A DNA stretch of 64,000 bases from an uncultured Tenacibaculum sp. Lineage in GTDB: Bacteria > Bacteroidota > Bacteroidia > Flavobacteriales > Flavobacteriaceae. A program made the position numbers and the translations under genes. The notes beneath the pieces are model-generated. The model was not told the DNA's origin. It did no database searches and saw only the letters and a program-made list of their open reading frames with translations. The DNA lies in assembly GCF_947498805.1 (NCBI RefSeq), contig NZ_CANMLT010000002.1, positions 124,001 to 188,000 on the forward strand. The letters run 5' to 3'. This document shows positions 54,203 to 62,993 of the stretch, piece by piece (the stretch's first letter is position 1; each line of letters starts with the position of its first letter).

Positions 54203-54234
54203 AAAATCCATTTCGTTTGAAATGGATTTTTTTT
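54203..54234 (+). terminator. Terminator of the helicase gene
   Basis: AATCCATTTC (54205-54214) pairs with GAAATGGATT (54219-54228), then six more T. Confidence 0.85.
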
Positions 54235-54281
54235 GTAACAAAAATATGGGGCTATCGTCGGTATTAACAAAATATATTTAC

Positions 54282-55133
54282 ATGAATAATGATACGGTTC
54301 ACAAAGAAGCTTGGAACTCTATAGGTATTTTCTCTGTTTTTCTATTGCTATTTAGTGCTATAGCTTATTATGCAATATTAAAATTAAATCCAACTAGCTT
54401 ATATGTCGGACTCTTAATGATTGCACCGTCATTGGCAACTTTTGTAACGTTATTAATAAAAGGAAAAAGCTTTGCTTCTTTGCCATGGGGATTAAAAAAG
54501 TTTAGCTTTCTAAAACGAGGATATGCTGTACCATTACTATATGTTTCTATAGCTTATTTCTTTATTTGGATTTTCGGTGTAGCAAATTTTATCAATCTTG
54601 AAAAAATAACTACTTGGAGTAAAGAATTAGGACTAGAAGGTGCTAATGAAATACTTGTTGCGACTGTAATGATAGTCTTATTATTAACCGTTGGTGTAAT
54701 TAAAAATTTAGGATCAACTCTAGGTAAAGAAATTGGCTGGAGAGGTTTTTTAATCTTTGAACTTAGAAAAGTACTCTCATTTAATAAAGTTGTATTGGTA
54801 AGTGGAATTATCTGGGCGGTTTGGCATTATCCTATTATCCATTTAATATATGGGAGAGGAGAACATTTATACCTACACATCATTGCATTTACGATTATGA
54901 TTGTGAGTATTTCTGTAATACTTACGTATTATACCTTTAAATCTGAAAGTCTATGGCCAGCTGCAATATATCATTCTGTTCATAATATTTATATTCAGAA
55001 AATAGCAACGCCTCTAACAATTTCAAAGGATATTTCTACATTTTGGATTGATGAATATGGGTTTATGATTCCTATTATTACTGTGTTCTTTGCGATTTAT
55101 TACTTACGAAAAGCTAGAGTAGAAGGTTTATAG
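54282..55133 (+). CDS. CPBP-family intramembrane metalloprotease
   Basis: ATG 54282 (MNNDTVHKEAWNSIGI) is taken as the start; frames reaching back to 54129 cross the helicase terminator. The 283-residue protein has about seven to eight TM helices and CPBP (Abi/CAAX protease) motifs: KEIGWRGFLIFEL (motif 1, usually EExxxR; here the first Glu is Lys), WAVWHYP (motif 2) and HSVHNIY (motif 3). Such proteases process membrane or prenylated proteins or mediate self-immunity to bacteriocins. With the altered motif 1, activity is uncertain. Confidence 0.8.
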   Translation: MNNDTVHKEAWNSIGIFSVFLLLFSAIAYYAILKLNPTSLYVGLLMIAPSLATFVTLLIKGKSFASLPWGLKKFSFLKRGYAVPLLYVSIAYFFIWIFGVANFINLEKITTWSKELGLEGANEILVATVMIVLLLTVGVIKNLGSTLGKEIGWRGFLIFELRKVLSFNKVVLVSGIIWAVWHYPIIHLIYGRGEHLYLHIIAFTIMIVSISVILTYYTFKSESLWPAAIYHSVHNIYIQKIATPLTISKDISTFWIDEYGFMIPIITVFFAIYYLRKARVEGL

Positions 55134-55226
55134 AAGGTCTTTTTCTTATATCGAATATAACTTCTATCCAGAGGCAACTATTTAGGTACACATAATGTCT
55201 ATTATATGAAATCATAAAACCTTAGA

Positions 55227-56945
55227 ATGAAATTACTAAAAACTATCAGCATTTTACTTATTGTACTATTTAGCGTAGGAAAATTGAGTTCACAAACACT
55301 CAATAATAAAGTAACAAATGCTGTTGAATATTTTAAAGAAAGAGAATTGGCTGTTCAGTTCGTAAAAAACAAGCAATGGTTTGAAGCAATTCAATTATTG
55401 GAAAATCTAACTTCTCAATATCAAAATGATGGTGATTTATACTATTTGCTTGGAATAGCTTCATACCAAACAAAGGCTTATTCTAAAGCTATAACAGCCT
55501 TTAAATCATGTTTAGACAAGGGAGGAACTGTCTTAAAAGGAATTCCTACAGGTTCTTCACCTTCAAATGATATTATGATTAGAATTTCTAAAGCCTATGC
55601 CTTAACAAATGATAAACAAAACATGCTTAAATGGTTGAAAAAAGCCGTAGAGTTTCGTTATGACGAAAAGCCTTTCTTAAGTGGTAGTTCAGCATTTAAA
55701 GCTTTTAGAGAAGATGTTGATTTTAAAAAGCTTATAGGAACTTATAAAAACAAGACTTTCAACAGAAATACTGCCTGGATTGAAGACATTAATTATTTTA
55801 TAAACAGCATAAAGCAAACTCATTATAGAATTAATGAAACAACCCTTGAGTTGATTGATAAACAGGCAGATTATATCAAGTCTAATATTGACCAACTAAC
55901 AGATCAACAAATCATTGTAAAGTTGATGAAAATATTAGGAAGTTTGGGAAACGGTCACAATTTAATAATCCCTACAACACCTAAACAAAATGCTTTAAAG
56001 CAATTACCAGTACAATTCTATCTATTTAAAGATGGTATGTTCATTGTTGACGCCAAAAAGGAATTTGAAGGATGGATTGGTTATAAAGTTATTTCAATAG
56101 AAGGGATACCTGTAAAAGAAGCTTTAGCAAAAACAAACCTTGTGAATGCAAGAGATAATGATATGCAAATGCTTTGGTTAGGCCCTTATTATCTGAGTTT
56201 ACCAGACGTTTTAAAAGAGTTAGGTATTGTAAACTCTAACAAGGAGGTTAATATACTTTTAAAAAATAGCGCAGGAGCTACAAAAGAGATAAAACTATGC
56301 CCAGAAAAATGGAACTTCTCTGACTTTCCTAAGCTTTCCAAATTAAAAAGAAAAGTGCAACCTCTTTATTTATCGAAGCAAAAAGAGATTTATTGGCATA
56401 CATCATTTGCAAAGCAAAAAGCATTATACATTCAATTTAATGCAGTGGCCAATAAAAAGGAAGAGAGTATAAAAGATTATGTAGCTAGGGTATCTTTAGA
56501 GGTTGAAAAAGATAAGTTTGAACATTTAATTTTAGATTTAAGGTTTAATCATGGTGGCAATGGTTCTTTGTTAAAACCAATATTAAAACTGATCCTAAAT
56601 TTTGAGCTTAGACATCCAAAAGGAAAAATATTTGTGTTGATGGGCAGAGAAACTTTTTCAGCAGCTCAAAACCTATTAACAGACATCACAAAATATACAA
56701 ACGCCATTTTAGTGGGAGAACCTAGCGGTTCAAGCCCTAATCATATAGGAGAAGCAAATTGGTTTAAGTTACCATATTCTGGATTAATGGGGTTAGTTTC
56801 TTCTCAGTACCATCAAACATCTAGTGCTGAAGATCATCGAAAGTGGATTGCTCCGCATATTCCAGTAGAGGTAACCGCAATAGATTATTTTGAAGGTAGA
56901 GACAAAGTTTTAAATACTGTATTGGAAGTTATAAATATCTATTAA
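55227..56945 (+). CDS. Secreted TPR protein with S41-peptidase-like domain
   Basis: The 572-residue protein has a signal peptide (near KLSS|QT), TPR-like helices (about 45-160: QLLENLTSQYQNDGDLYYLL, AYSKAITAFKSCL) and a C-terminal S41-like domain with LILDLRFNHGGNGSL (about 435-449) and GRETFSAAQNL as the serine region. The upstream stretch LGSLGNGHNLI is like the S41 cap. Probably a periplasmic or surface peptidase; no PDZ motif is obvious. Monocistronic with a strong terminator. Confidence 0.82.
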   Translation: MKLLKTISILLIVLFSVGKLSSQTLNNKVTNAVEYFKERELAVQFVKNKQWFEAIQLLENLTSQYQNDGDLYYLLGIASYQTKAYSKAITAFKSCLDKGGTVLKGIPTGSSPSNDIMIRISKAYALTNDKQNMLKWLKKAVEFRYDEKPFLSGSSAFKAFREDVDFKKLIGTYKNKTFNRNTAWIEDINYFINSIKQTHYRINETTLELIDKQADYIKSNIDQLTDQQIIVKLMKILGSLGNGHNLIIPTTPKQNALKQLPVQFYLFKDGMFIVDAKKEFEGWIGYKVISIEGIPVKEALAKTNLVNARDNDMQMLWLGPYYLSLPDVLKELGIVNSNKEVNILLKNSAGATKEIKLCPEKWNFSDFPKLSKLKRKVQPLYLSKQKEIYWHTSFAKQKALYIQFNAVANKKEESIKDYVARVSLEVEKDKFEHLILDLRFNHGGNGSLLKPILKLILNFELRHPKGKIFVLMGRETFSAAQNLLTDITKYTNAILVGEPSGSSPNHIGEANWFKLPYSGLMGLVSSQYHQTSSAEDHRKWIAPHIPVEVTAIDYFEGRDKVLNTVLEVINIY

Positions 56946-56950
56946 AAAAG

Positions 56951-56980
56951 AAAAACTCGCTAGTTAATAGCGAGTTTTTT
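56951..56980. terminator. Bidirectional terminator
   Basis: ACTCGCTA (56955-56962) pairs with TAGCGAGT (56968-56975), flanked by A and T runs; shared by the S41-like gene and the convergent fahA. Confidence 0.85.
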
Positions 56981-57003
56981 ATTCTTAATAAGCTTTGTGA
57001 ATC

Positions 57004-58284
57004 TTACTCTTCAGCAGGTAAAATTTTACCAGTACATTCACCAAAACCAATACGTACTTTGTCATTTTTACAATATCCACGCATAATTACAGTATCGTGG
57101 TCATTGATAAATTTACGCTCTGTACCATCATTCATTTTTAATGGGTTTTGTCCTCTCCATGTTAATTCTAACATAGAACCAAAACTATCTTTAGTAGGTC
57201 CAGAAATAGTACCACTTCCCATCATATCACCCGCATTTACCGGACATCCGTTTACCGTATGGTGCGTTAACTGTTGTACCATTGTCCAATACATATACTT
57301 AAAGTTTGAGTTACAAACAACAGTTTCTTCTGTATCTTCTGGTTTGATAGCCATTTGTAAGTTAATATCGTAACTATCTTTTCCTTCTTTACGTAAATAA
57401 GGTAATGGCTCATGAACTTGTTTTGGGTTGTCTACTCTAAACGGCTCTAAAGCATCTAAAGTAACAATCCAAGGAGAAATAGTAGAAGCAAAGTTCTTTC
57501 CTAAGAAAGGACCTAAAGGCACGTATTCCCAAGCTTGAATATCACGTGCAGACCAGTCATTGAATAATACTAATCCGAAAATGTAATCTTCAGCTTCTTC
57601 AATAGGAATTCTATCACCTAAATCATTTGCGACTGTAGTAATAAAGGCCATTTCTAATTCGAAATCTAATAATTTAGAAGGACCAAAATTAGGTTTTACT
57701 TCACCTTCACTAGGTCTTTGTTGTCCTAATGGACGACGAATAGGAGTACCAGAAGGAACAATAGAAGAGCTTCTTCCATGGTATCCAATAGGAATGTGTA
57801 ACCAGTTTGGCAATAAAGCATTCTCTGGATCTCTAAATAAAGACCCCACATTGGTAGCATGTTCTTTACTTGCGTAGAAATCAGTATAATCACCCACAGA
57901 AACAGGTAATTGCATTTCTACATCTTCCATTCTAAAAATAATTTTGTCTTTATGCTCAGCATTATCACGTAATTGACTATTGGTAACATCAAAGATGTCT
58001 GCAATTTTGTTACGTACTAAACGCCAAGTTTTTCTCCCATCTGCTATAAAATCGTTTAGGGTATCTTGTAAAAAGATATCATCTGTTAAAGGAATACCAT
58101 CAAAGTATCCTAATTGATGTAAAGCTCCTAAATCAATAGCATAATCACCAATTCTAGTACCAATTGTAATGATGTCGTCTTTAGTTAAAAAAACGCCGAA
58201 GGGAATATTTTGAATAGGAAAATCTGAATTCTCATCAACTTTAATCCATGACTTTCTATTCGGATTATTTGCAGTTATTTCCAT
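57004..58284 (-). CDS. fahA: Fumarylacetoacetase
   Basis: The 426-residue protein has an N-terminal FAA domain (NIPFGVFLTK) and C-terminal catalytic part: DFYASKEHATNVGSLFRDP with the active His, LDFELEMAFI metal ligands, VLFNDWSARDIQAWEYVPLG and MGSGTISGPTKDSFGSMLELTW. It splits fumarylacetoacetate to fumarate and acetoacetate at the end of tyrosine degradation. Length equals the eukaryotic-type enzyme found in Bacteroidota. hmgA/hppD are not nearby. A -7 box TAGGTTTG lies at 58310-58317. Confidence 0.94.
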   Translation of the reverse strand: MEITANNPNRKSWIKVDENSDFPIQNIPFGVFLTKDDIITIGTRIGDYAIDLGALHQLGYFDGIPLTDDIFLQDTLNDFIADGRKTWRLVRNKIADIFDVTNSQLRDNAEHKDKIIFRMEDVEMQLPVSVGDYTDFYASKEHATNVGSLFRDPENALLPNWLHIPIGYHGRSSSIVPSGTPIRRPLGQQRPSEGEVKPNFGPSKLLDFELEMAFITTVANDLGDRIPIEEAEDYIFGLVLFNDWSARDIQAWEYVPLGPFLGKNFASTISPWIVTLDALEPFRVDNPKQVHEPLPYLRKEGKDSYDINLQMAIKPEDTEETVVCNSNFKYMYWTMVQQLTHHTVNGCPVNAGDMMGSGTISGPTKDSFGSMLELTWRGQNPLKMNDGTERKFINDHDTVIMRGYCKNDKVRIGFGECTGKILPAEE

Positions 58285-58309
58285 TTAATCGTGTAGTTTT
58301 TATTTTCAT

Positions 58310-58317
58310 CAAACCTA
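58310..58317 (-). promoter_or_regulatory. -7 promoter box of fahA
   Basis: TAGGTTTG on the - strand, exact TAnnTTTG, 25 bases before ATG 58284. Confidence 0.5.
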
Positions 58318-58407
58318 CATAATTTTTTGCATTTAAAATGTAAATTCTGAAAAAAATCAAGGTAAAATAATCGTAAATTTTGGTATAATTTTATAAGAAG
58401 AATCTTG

Positions 58408-58437
58408 TTTGAACATGAAAGGAATTTGTTATTTTTG
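58408..58437 (+). promoter_or_regulatory. Promoter of glyA
   Basis: TTTG at 58408-58411, 18-base spacer and TATTTTTG at 58430-58437: both Bacteroidota elements match. Leader of about 20 bases to ATG 58463. Confidence 0.65.
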
Positions 58438-58462
58438 AGGTTTTATTATTAAATAAACAACA

Positions 58463-59734
58463 ATGCAACACGACAGTCAAATTTTTGAACTAATAAGAGC
58501 TGAAAAAGAGCGACAAACTAATGGTTTAGAGCTAATTGCTTCTGAAAACTTTGTGAGTGAGCAAGTAATGCAAGCACAAGGTTCTGTTTTAACGAATAAA
58601 TATGCTGAAGGATATCCTAACAAACGTTATTACGGTGGATGTGAAGTAGTAGATATCGTTGAGCAAATAGCAATTGATAGAGCAAAAGAATTATTCGGAG
58701 CTGAATATGTAAATGTACAACCACACTCAGGTTCACAAGCGAATACGGCTGTTTTTGCAGCTTGCTTACAACCAGGAGATACTATCTTAGGTTTTGATTT
58801 ATCACATGGTGGACATTTAACACACGGATCACCTGTAAACTTTTCTGGTAAATTATACAATCCTGTATTTTATGGAGTAGATAAAGAGACCGGATTAATA
58901 GATTATGATCACTTAGAAAAGCAAGCTAAAGAGCACAAACCAAAATTAATTATTGCCGGTGCTTCTGCGTATTCTCGTGATATGGATTTTAAACGTTTTA
59001 GAGAAGTAGCAGATAGTGTTGGAGCTATTTTAATGGCTGATATTTCGCATCCTGCAGGGTTAATTGCGAAAGGAATTTTATCTGATCCATTACCACATTG
59101 TCATATTGTTACTACAACAACACATAAAACGTTACGTGGACCAAGAGGAGGGTTAATTATGATTGGAAAAGACTTTGAAAATCCATTTGGATTAAAATTA
59201 AAGTCTGGAAAATTAAAGAAAATGTCAACCTTAATTAACTCAGCGGTGTTCCCAGGAAACCAAGGAGGGCCATTAGAGCACGTAATTGCAGCAAAAGCAG
59301 TCGCTTTTGGAGAAGCTTTATCTGATAACTTTTTAGAGTATATTATTCAAGTACGTGAAAATGCGAAAGCTATGGCAGATGCATTTGTAGCGAAAGGATA
59401 TCACATCATCTCTGGAGGTACAGACAACCATTGTATGCTAATTGATTTACGTAACAAAGATATTACAGGTAAAGAAGCAGAAGAAGCATTAGGAAAGGCT
59501 GAAATTACTGTAAATAAGAATATGGTTCCTTTTGATACACAATCACCATTTGTAACTTCTGGTATCCGTGTAGGTACTGCTGCGGTTACTACTCGTGGTT
59601 TAGTAGAAGAAGATATGGTAAAAATCGTTGATTTAATTGATGAAGCGATTACCAATGCAACAAACGATGAAGTTTTAGAGCAAATAGGAGAGAAGGTATT
59701 TGAGATGATGAGCTTTAGAAAATTGTTTGTGTAA
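58463..59734 (+). CDS. glyA: Serine hydroxymethyltransferase
   Basis: The 423-residue PLP enzyme has [41 protein letters not shown] and the PLP-binding [14 protein letters not shown] with Lys222. It interconverts serine and glycine and feeds methylene-tetrahydrofolate. Length and motifs are standard. It has its own promoter and is followed within 12 bases by the lipoprotein gene at 59747, which may be co-transcribed since no terminator separates them. Confidence 0.96.
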   Translation: MQHDSQIFELIRAEKERQTNGLELIASENFVSEQVMQAQGSVLTNKYAEGYPNKRYYGGCEVVDIVEQIAIDRAKELFGAEYVNVQPHSGSQANTAVFAACLQPGDTILGFDLSHGGHLTHGSPVNFSGKLYNPVFYGVDKETGLIDYDHLEKQAKEHKPKLIIAGASAYSRDMDFKRFREVADSVGAILMADISHPAGLIAKGILSDPLPHCHIVTTTTHKTLRGPRGGLIMIGKDFENPFGLKLKSGKLKKMSTLINSAVFPGNQGGPLEHVIAAKAVAFGEALSDNFLEYIIQVRENAKAMADAFVAKGYHIISGGTDNHCMLIDLRNKDITGKEAEEALGKAEITVNKNMVPFDTQSPFVTSGIRVGTAAVTTRGLVEEDMVKIVDLIDEAITNATNDEVLEQIGEKVFEMMSFRKLFV

Positions 59735-59746
59735 CTAAAAAAAAGA

Positions 59747-61750
59747 ATGAGAAAAAGTATTTTATTGATTGCTCTTACATTATTAATTGGATGTAAGAAT
59801 GAAGAAGAAGGCTCTTTAATTCCGATTATTGAAACATTGCCAGCAACAATTCCTTCTGGAGGAGGTGTAACGTTTACTGGGAATATTGTAGATAAAGGAA
59901 AAGAGAATGTTGTTAGCTATGGTTTTGAGCTATTTGCTAATTCAAACAACATATTTTATAGTGTCAATCATTCGGTTGACACCGAAATAAAGAATGGAAA
60001 ATATTCACTGAGTGTTAATCATGGATTATACCCTAATGTTGAATATTACTACAATGCATATATAGAGACAGAAAATGAAACGTATCGAGGAGAGCGTTTC
60101 TCTTTTCTGTCTAAAGGTAGTGCTAAAATGCATTTGAATACTTGTTTACCTAACATTGCTCATATTGGAGATACGGTAACGTTGGCAGGAGCAAACTTTC
60201 CAGCAGGAGATAAGAGATCTTTAGAGTTTAAATATGGAGGTTCATATGCAAATATATTGTCGGTAACGGAGAAGGAAATTAAGTTTGTGGTTCCGAGACC
60301 AGAACGAGGAAAAACAGAGATAACAGTAGAAGCTTTTGGAAAAAAATATGCTAAAGACGGTTTATTGCAACTTTATAAACCAATTGTAACAAGCGTAGAA
60401 CCAAAATCAGCATTTTATACAGATACCATTACAATAGTTGGAAAGCATTTTGATAATGTTTCATACAAATATCATAGTAAAGCCCATATTGGAAACGTTA
60501 AAGCTGAAGTTGTAAAAGTGTATAGAGATAGTATGAGAATAATCGTACCAAATGATGTTCTATATAACTATACTCAAATTAAGATATTTAGTCAAGATGA
60601 TTATACCCATTATGATGGTTTTTCTTTATACGAACCACAGTTTACTAATTTCCCAAGAGAAGTATATATCCGAGATGACCACGAGTTAAATTTTGATAGA
60701 GAAGTACCTGAATCGAAAGTTCGATCAAATATTTATTTTGGGGGTGTAAAAACAGGGTTTTCAGCATTTAATGATGTACAAAAAATTGCTATTTATGGTG
60801 GAGAAGAAAGGGAGCATCCTTTAATTTGGAAAGTTGCTCCAGATAAAGAAATTGTTTCAGATTTTACTGTAAAGGTTATTAATCCTTTCTATAGAATTTC
60901 TCAAAAAGAATTTCCTCCTTTTAGAGATGCATATTTAACTGCATCTAAAGATAAAGCTTATATTTTGGCTTCAGATAGAGCCACCGATGGTATGTACTTG
61001 TATAGTTATAATCACAATGATCGAAAATGGGATGTTGAGCATAAAATTACTTTTAAAGATGATTTAGTAATCACTCCACACATGAAAAAATTGGTGTATT
61101 CTGAGTATAAAAAACAAATTTATGGTGTTACAACAACTGCAACTAATGAAAACTTCTTTAAGTTGGATATTCATACAGGAAATGTTACGAAACTAAGTCC
61201 TATACCTATAGAAAAGGACGATAATACAAAATTGGGTGATGGTTTCACCTATAAAAATGATATTTATTTCGTTGCAGGAAAAGATTTTGCTCAATTGTGG
61301 AAGTATGATATTGATTTAGATATCTGGTCTAAGTTTACAGAGCTTCCTTTTAATAAAGAAATATATAGAGGAAGGTACGTATGTATAGATATTAAAGACA
61401 ATTTCGTTTATTTTAATAATGGAGCAGATGGAAGTCAGTATGCAGATTTTTGGAGATTGAACTTAGAAAATAATACTTGGGAGCGATTGGCCGATAACCC
61501 GAATCCACAGGGTAAATCAACTTCTTATGTTTTTAATAATGAGATTCACTATGTGAGTGATAAAGTATTTAAATATAATACACTTACCAATAGTTGGACT
61601 GAAATGCATAAACCAGGAGTAAGTATTTATTATAACGACTATAAAAGAGTTTTTTCTTTTAAACATAATAGCATCCCTTATGTTTATGAATTAAAAACAG
61701 TAAATTCTTATACTGACTATACTTTATATATGGGAGATTTGGTTAAATAG
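59747..61750 (+). CDS. Surface lipoprotein with IPT/TIG and kelch-like repeats
   Basis: The 667-residue protein has a lipobox (LLIGC, Cys16), a glycine-rich start typical of exported Bacteroidota lipoproteins (NEEEGS), a fibronectin-like region, two IPT/TIG domains (HIGDTVTLAGANFPAG at about 140 and KPIVTSVEPKSAFYTDTITI at about 210) and a C-terminal kelch-type beta-propeller (WKYDIDLDIWSKFTELPF, WRLNLENNTWERLADNP, KYNTLTNSWTEM). It is likely a cell-surface binding protein; ligand unknown. No SusC/SusD pair is adjacent. Confidence 0.82.
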   Translation: MRKSILLIALTLLIGCKNEEEGSLIPIIETLPATIPSGGGVTFTGNIVDKGKENVVSYGFELFANSNNIFYSVNHSVDTEIKNGKYSLSVNHGLYPNVEYYYNAYIETENETYRGERFSFLSKGSAKMHLNTCLPNIAHIGDTVTLAGANFPAGDKRSLEFKYGGSYANILSVTEKEIKFVVPRPERGKTEITVEAFGKKYAKDGLLQLYKPIVTSVEPKSAFYTDTITIVGKHFDNVSYKYHSKAHIGNVKAEVVKVYRDSMRIIVPNDVLYNYTQIKIFSQDDYTHYDGFSLYEPQFTNFPREVYIRDDHELNFDREVPESKVRSNIYFGGVKTGFSAFNDVQKIAIYGGEEREHPLIWKVAPDKEIVSDFTVKVINPFYRISQKEFPPFRDAYLTASKDKAYILASDRATDGMYLYSYNHNDRKWDVEHKITFKDDLVITPHMKKLVYSEYKKQIYGVTTTATNENFFKLDIHTGNVTKLSPIPIEKDDNTKLGDGFTYKNDIYFVAGKDFAQLWKYDIDLDIWSKFTELPFNKEIYRGRYVCIDIKDNFVYFNNGADGSQYADFWRLNLENNTWERLADNPNPQGKSTSYVFNNEIHYVSDKVFKYNTLTNSWTEMHKPGVSIYYNDYKRVFSFKHNSIPYVYELKTVNSYTDYTLYMGDLVK

Positions 61751-61777
61751 TACAAACTTTAAAGTTTTAAATTATAT

Positions 61778-61810
61778 AACGCTATCATATTCTATTGATA
61801 GCGTTTTTTA
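61778..61810 (+). terminator. Terminator of the IPT/kelch lipoprotein gene
   Basis: AACGCTATCA (61778-61787) pairs with TGATAGCGTT (61796-61805), then T run. Confidence 0.85.
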
Positions 61811-61864
61811 TTTGGTGGATATGAAATCCCTGATTTCCGTTAGGTTTAGAAAATCGAATGCAAT

Positions 61865-61872
61865 TACTTTTG
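61865..61872 (+). promoter_or_regulatory. -7 promoter box of the GG-leader peptide gene
   Basis: TACTTTTG, exact TAnnTTTG, 33 bases before ATG 61906. Confidence 0.45.
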
Positions 61873-61905
61873 AATGCATATGTTTAACTAATTATAACTT
61901 TTATT

Positions 61906-62094
61906 ATGAAAAGAAATATTCTAAATCTTACAGGTGTTAAAAAATTAAGTAAATCAGACCAAACGAGTATCAATGGAGGAACTAGTGGTGTGGTATGTTC
62001 AAGTCATGCTCATTGTCAATGGTTGTTTGAACCAGGATGGATATGTCAACGTGAATCTTTCTTTTCTAATAAGGGAGTATGCATACCGGCTTAA
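61906..62094 (+). CDS. Four-cysteine GG-leader small peptide
   Basis: The 62-residue peptide starts MKRNILNLTGVKKLSKSDQT and reaches a double glycine at 24-25 (INGG), the pattern of Bacteroidota class-II-bacteriocin-like or modified-peptide leaders. The core has Cys31, Cys37, Cys47 and Cys59, enough for two disulfides. It has its own -7 box and terminator. No transporter or modification enzyme is close. It differs from the two peptides at 12.7-13.2 kb in leader and core, so it is a separate member. Confidence 0.72.
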   Translation: MKRNILNLTGVKKLSKSDQTSINGGTSGVVCSSHAHCQWLFEPGWICQRESFFSNKGVCIPA

Positions 62095-62121
62095 TTTATT
62101 AGCTAATGTTTGATTGGGAAA

Positions 62122-62148
62122 AGACACCTATTGTTAGGTGGCTTTTTA
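62122..62148 (+). terminator. Terminator of the four-Cys peptide gene
   Basis: CACCTA (62125-62130) pairs with TAGGTG (62135-62140), then GCTTTTT. Confidence 0.65.
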
Positions 62149-62248
62149 TATGGGAAATTATTCAGCAATAAAAATCGCTTGTTCGGAAAGTTTACACCTG
62201 TTTATTTCGGCTCTATAGATACTTTTATAGTAGTAAAAAAAATAGGAT

Positions 62249-62893
62249 ATGAAAAGAAGAAACTTTGTATGGACAATTTTGGTAATGATATGTTTTATTT
62301 CTTGTTCAAAAGAAGAAATAAATCTGGGTAATTTTAACCCAATCAAAGAGGATTATATTGAAGGAATTTTTAATGGTAAAAAAATTAGAGGTCCTTTATA
62401 TGTATCGGGCACTAGTCGTGATTTATTAACCCAAAATGATTTGGCTAAAATGCAATATCAATTTGGTTATATGTTTTATGAATTCAATACCAGCCAAGTC
62501 TTTATTACATTTCATTTTAAGAAGCATATAGAGGAGTTAGAGCCGTATCCAAGTACCTTCATAAAATTTGCGGATCGCTTGGAAATTTTTAAGGTTAAAA
62601 ACTATCAATACTCTCAACTAATTGATGATAGTTACTTATCCCATCCAGGTATTTCTGTTCAATACTCACCTAGAAATGAAGATGGCAGTTTACCACATTA
62701 TGATTCTATGAAATTTCAAAACGATTCTCGATTGGATTCATTTCATTTTAGCATAGATAATTTAGAAGTGGATTATGAATCACAAACGATTGTCATTTAC
62801 TATTCTTTTGATTGTTTGGTAAAGAATACGTTTTTAAATAAAGAATTAAAAATAGAAAATGCGCACGGAAGATATACTTTAAAACTTCAATAG
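62249..62893 (+). CDS. Lipoprotein of unknown function
   Basis: The 214-residue protein has a clear lipoprotein signal (ILVMICFISC, Cys19). The mature part is beta-rich with no motif I can name (YIEGIFNGKKIRGPLYVSG, QVFITFHFKKHIEEL, QTIVIYYSFDC). It stands between the four-Cys peptide gene and rmuC. It might be linked to the peptide gene by position only; promoter and terminator separate them. Codon use resembles neighbours. Confidence 0.7.
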   Translation: MKRRNFVWTILVMICFISCSKEEINLGNFNPIKEDYIEGIFNGKKIRGPLYVSGTSRDLLTQNDLAKMQYQFGYMFYEFNTSQVFITFHFKKHIEELEPYPSTFIKFADRLEIFKVKNYQYSQLIDDSYLSHPGISVQYSPRNEDGSLPHYDSMKFQNDSRLDSFHFSIDNLEVDYESQTIVIYYSFDCLVKNTFLNKELKIENAHGRYTLKLQ

Positions 62894-62928
62894 TTGCTTT
62901 AGTTGGCAACATTTTTCTTTCATTTTTA

Positions 62929-62962
62929 ATAAAAGACTGTCTATGAATAATAGACAGTCTTT
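62929..62962 (-). terminator. Terminator of rmuC
   Basis: AAAGACTGTCTA (62932-62943) pairs with TAGACAGTCTTT (62951-62962); the - strand continues TTTTATT, a modest T run. A weaker + strand hairpin GTTGC/GCAAC (62893-62910) followed by ATTTTTCTTT may end the lipoprotein gene. Confidence 0.65.
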
Positions 62963-62993
62963 GAAGTTTTTATAAGATAAGAGTGAAGAACAG

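Noticed and set aside
54129..54281. 52-residue N-terminal extension of the CPBP protease
   Set aside because: It overlaps the helicase gene and its terminator; the residues are polar with no family support.
62110..62346. Two overlapping small frames on opposite strands between the four-Cys peptide and the 62249 lipoprotein
   Set aside because: They cross the peptide terminator and the lipoprotein signal sequence and have no motif; the lipoprotein reading frame explains the DNA.
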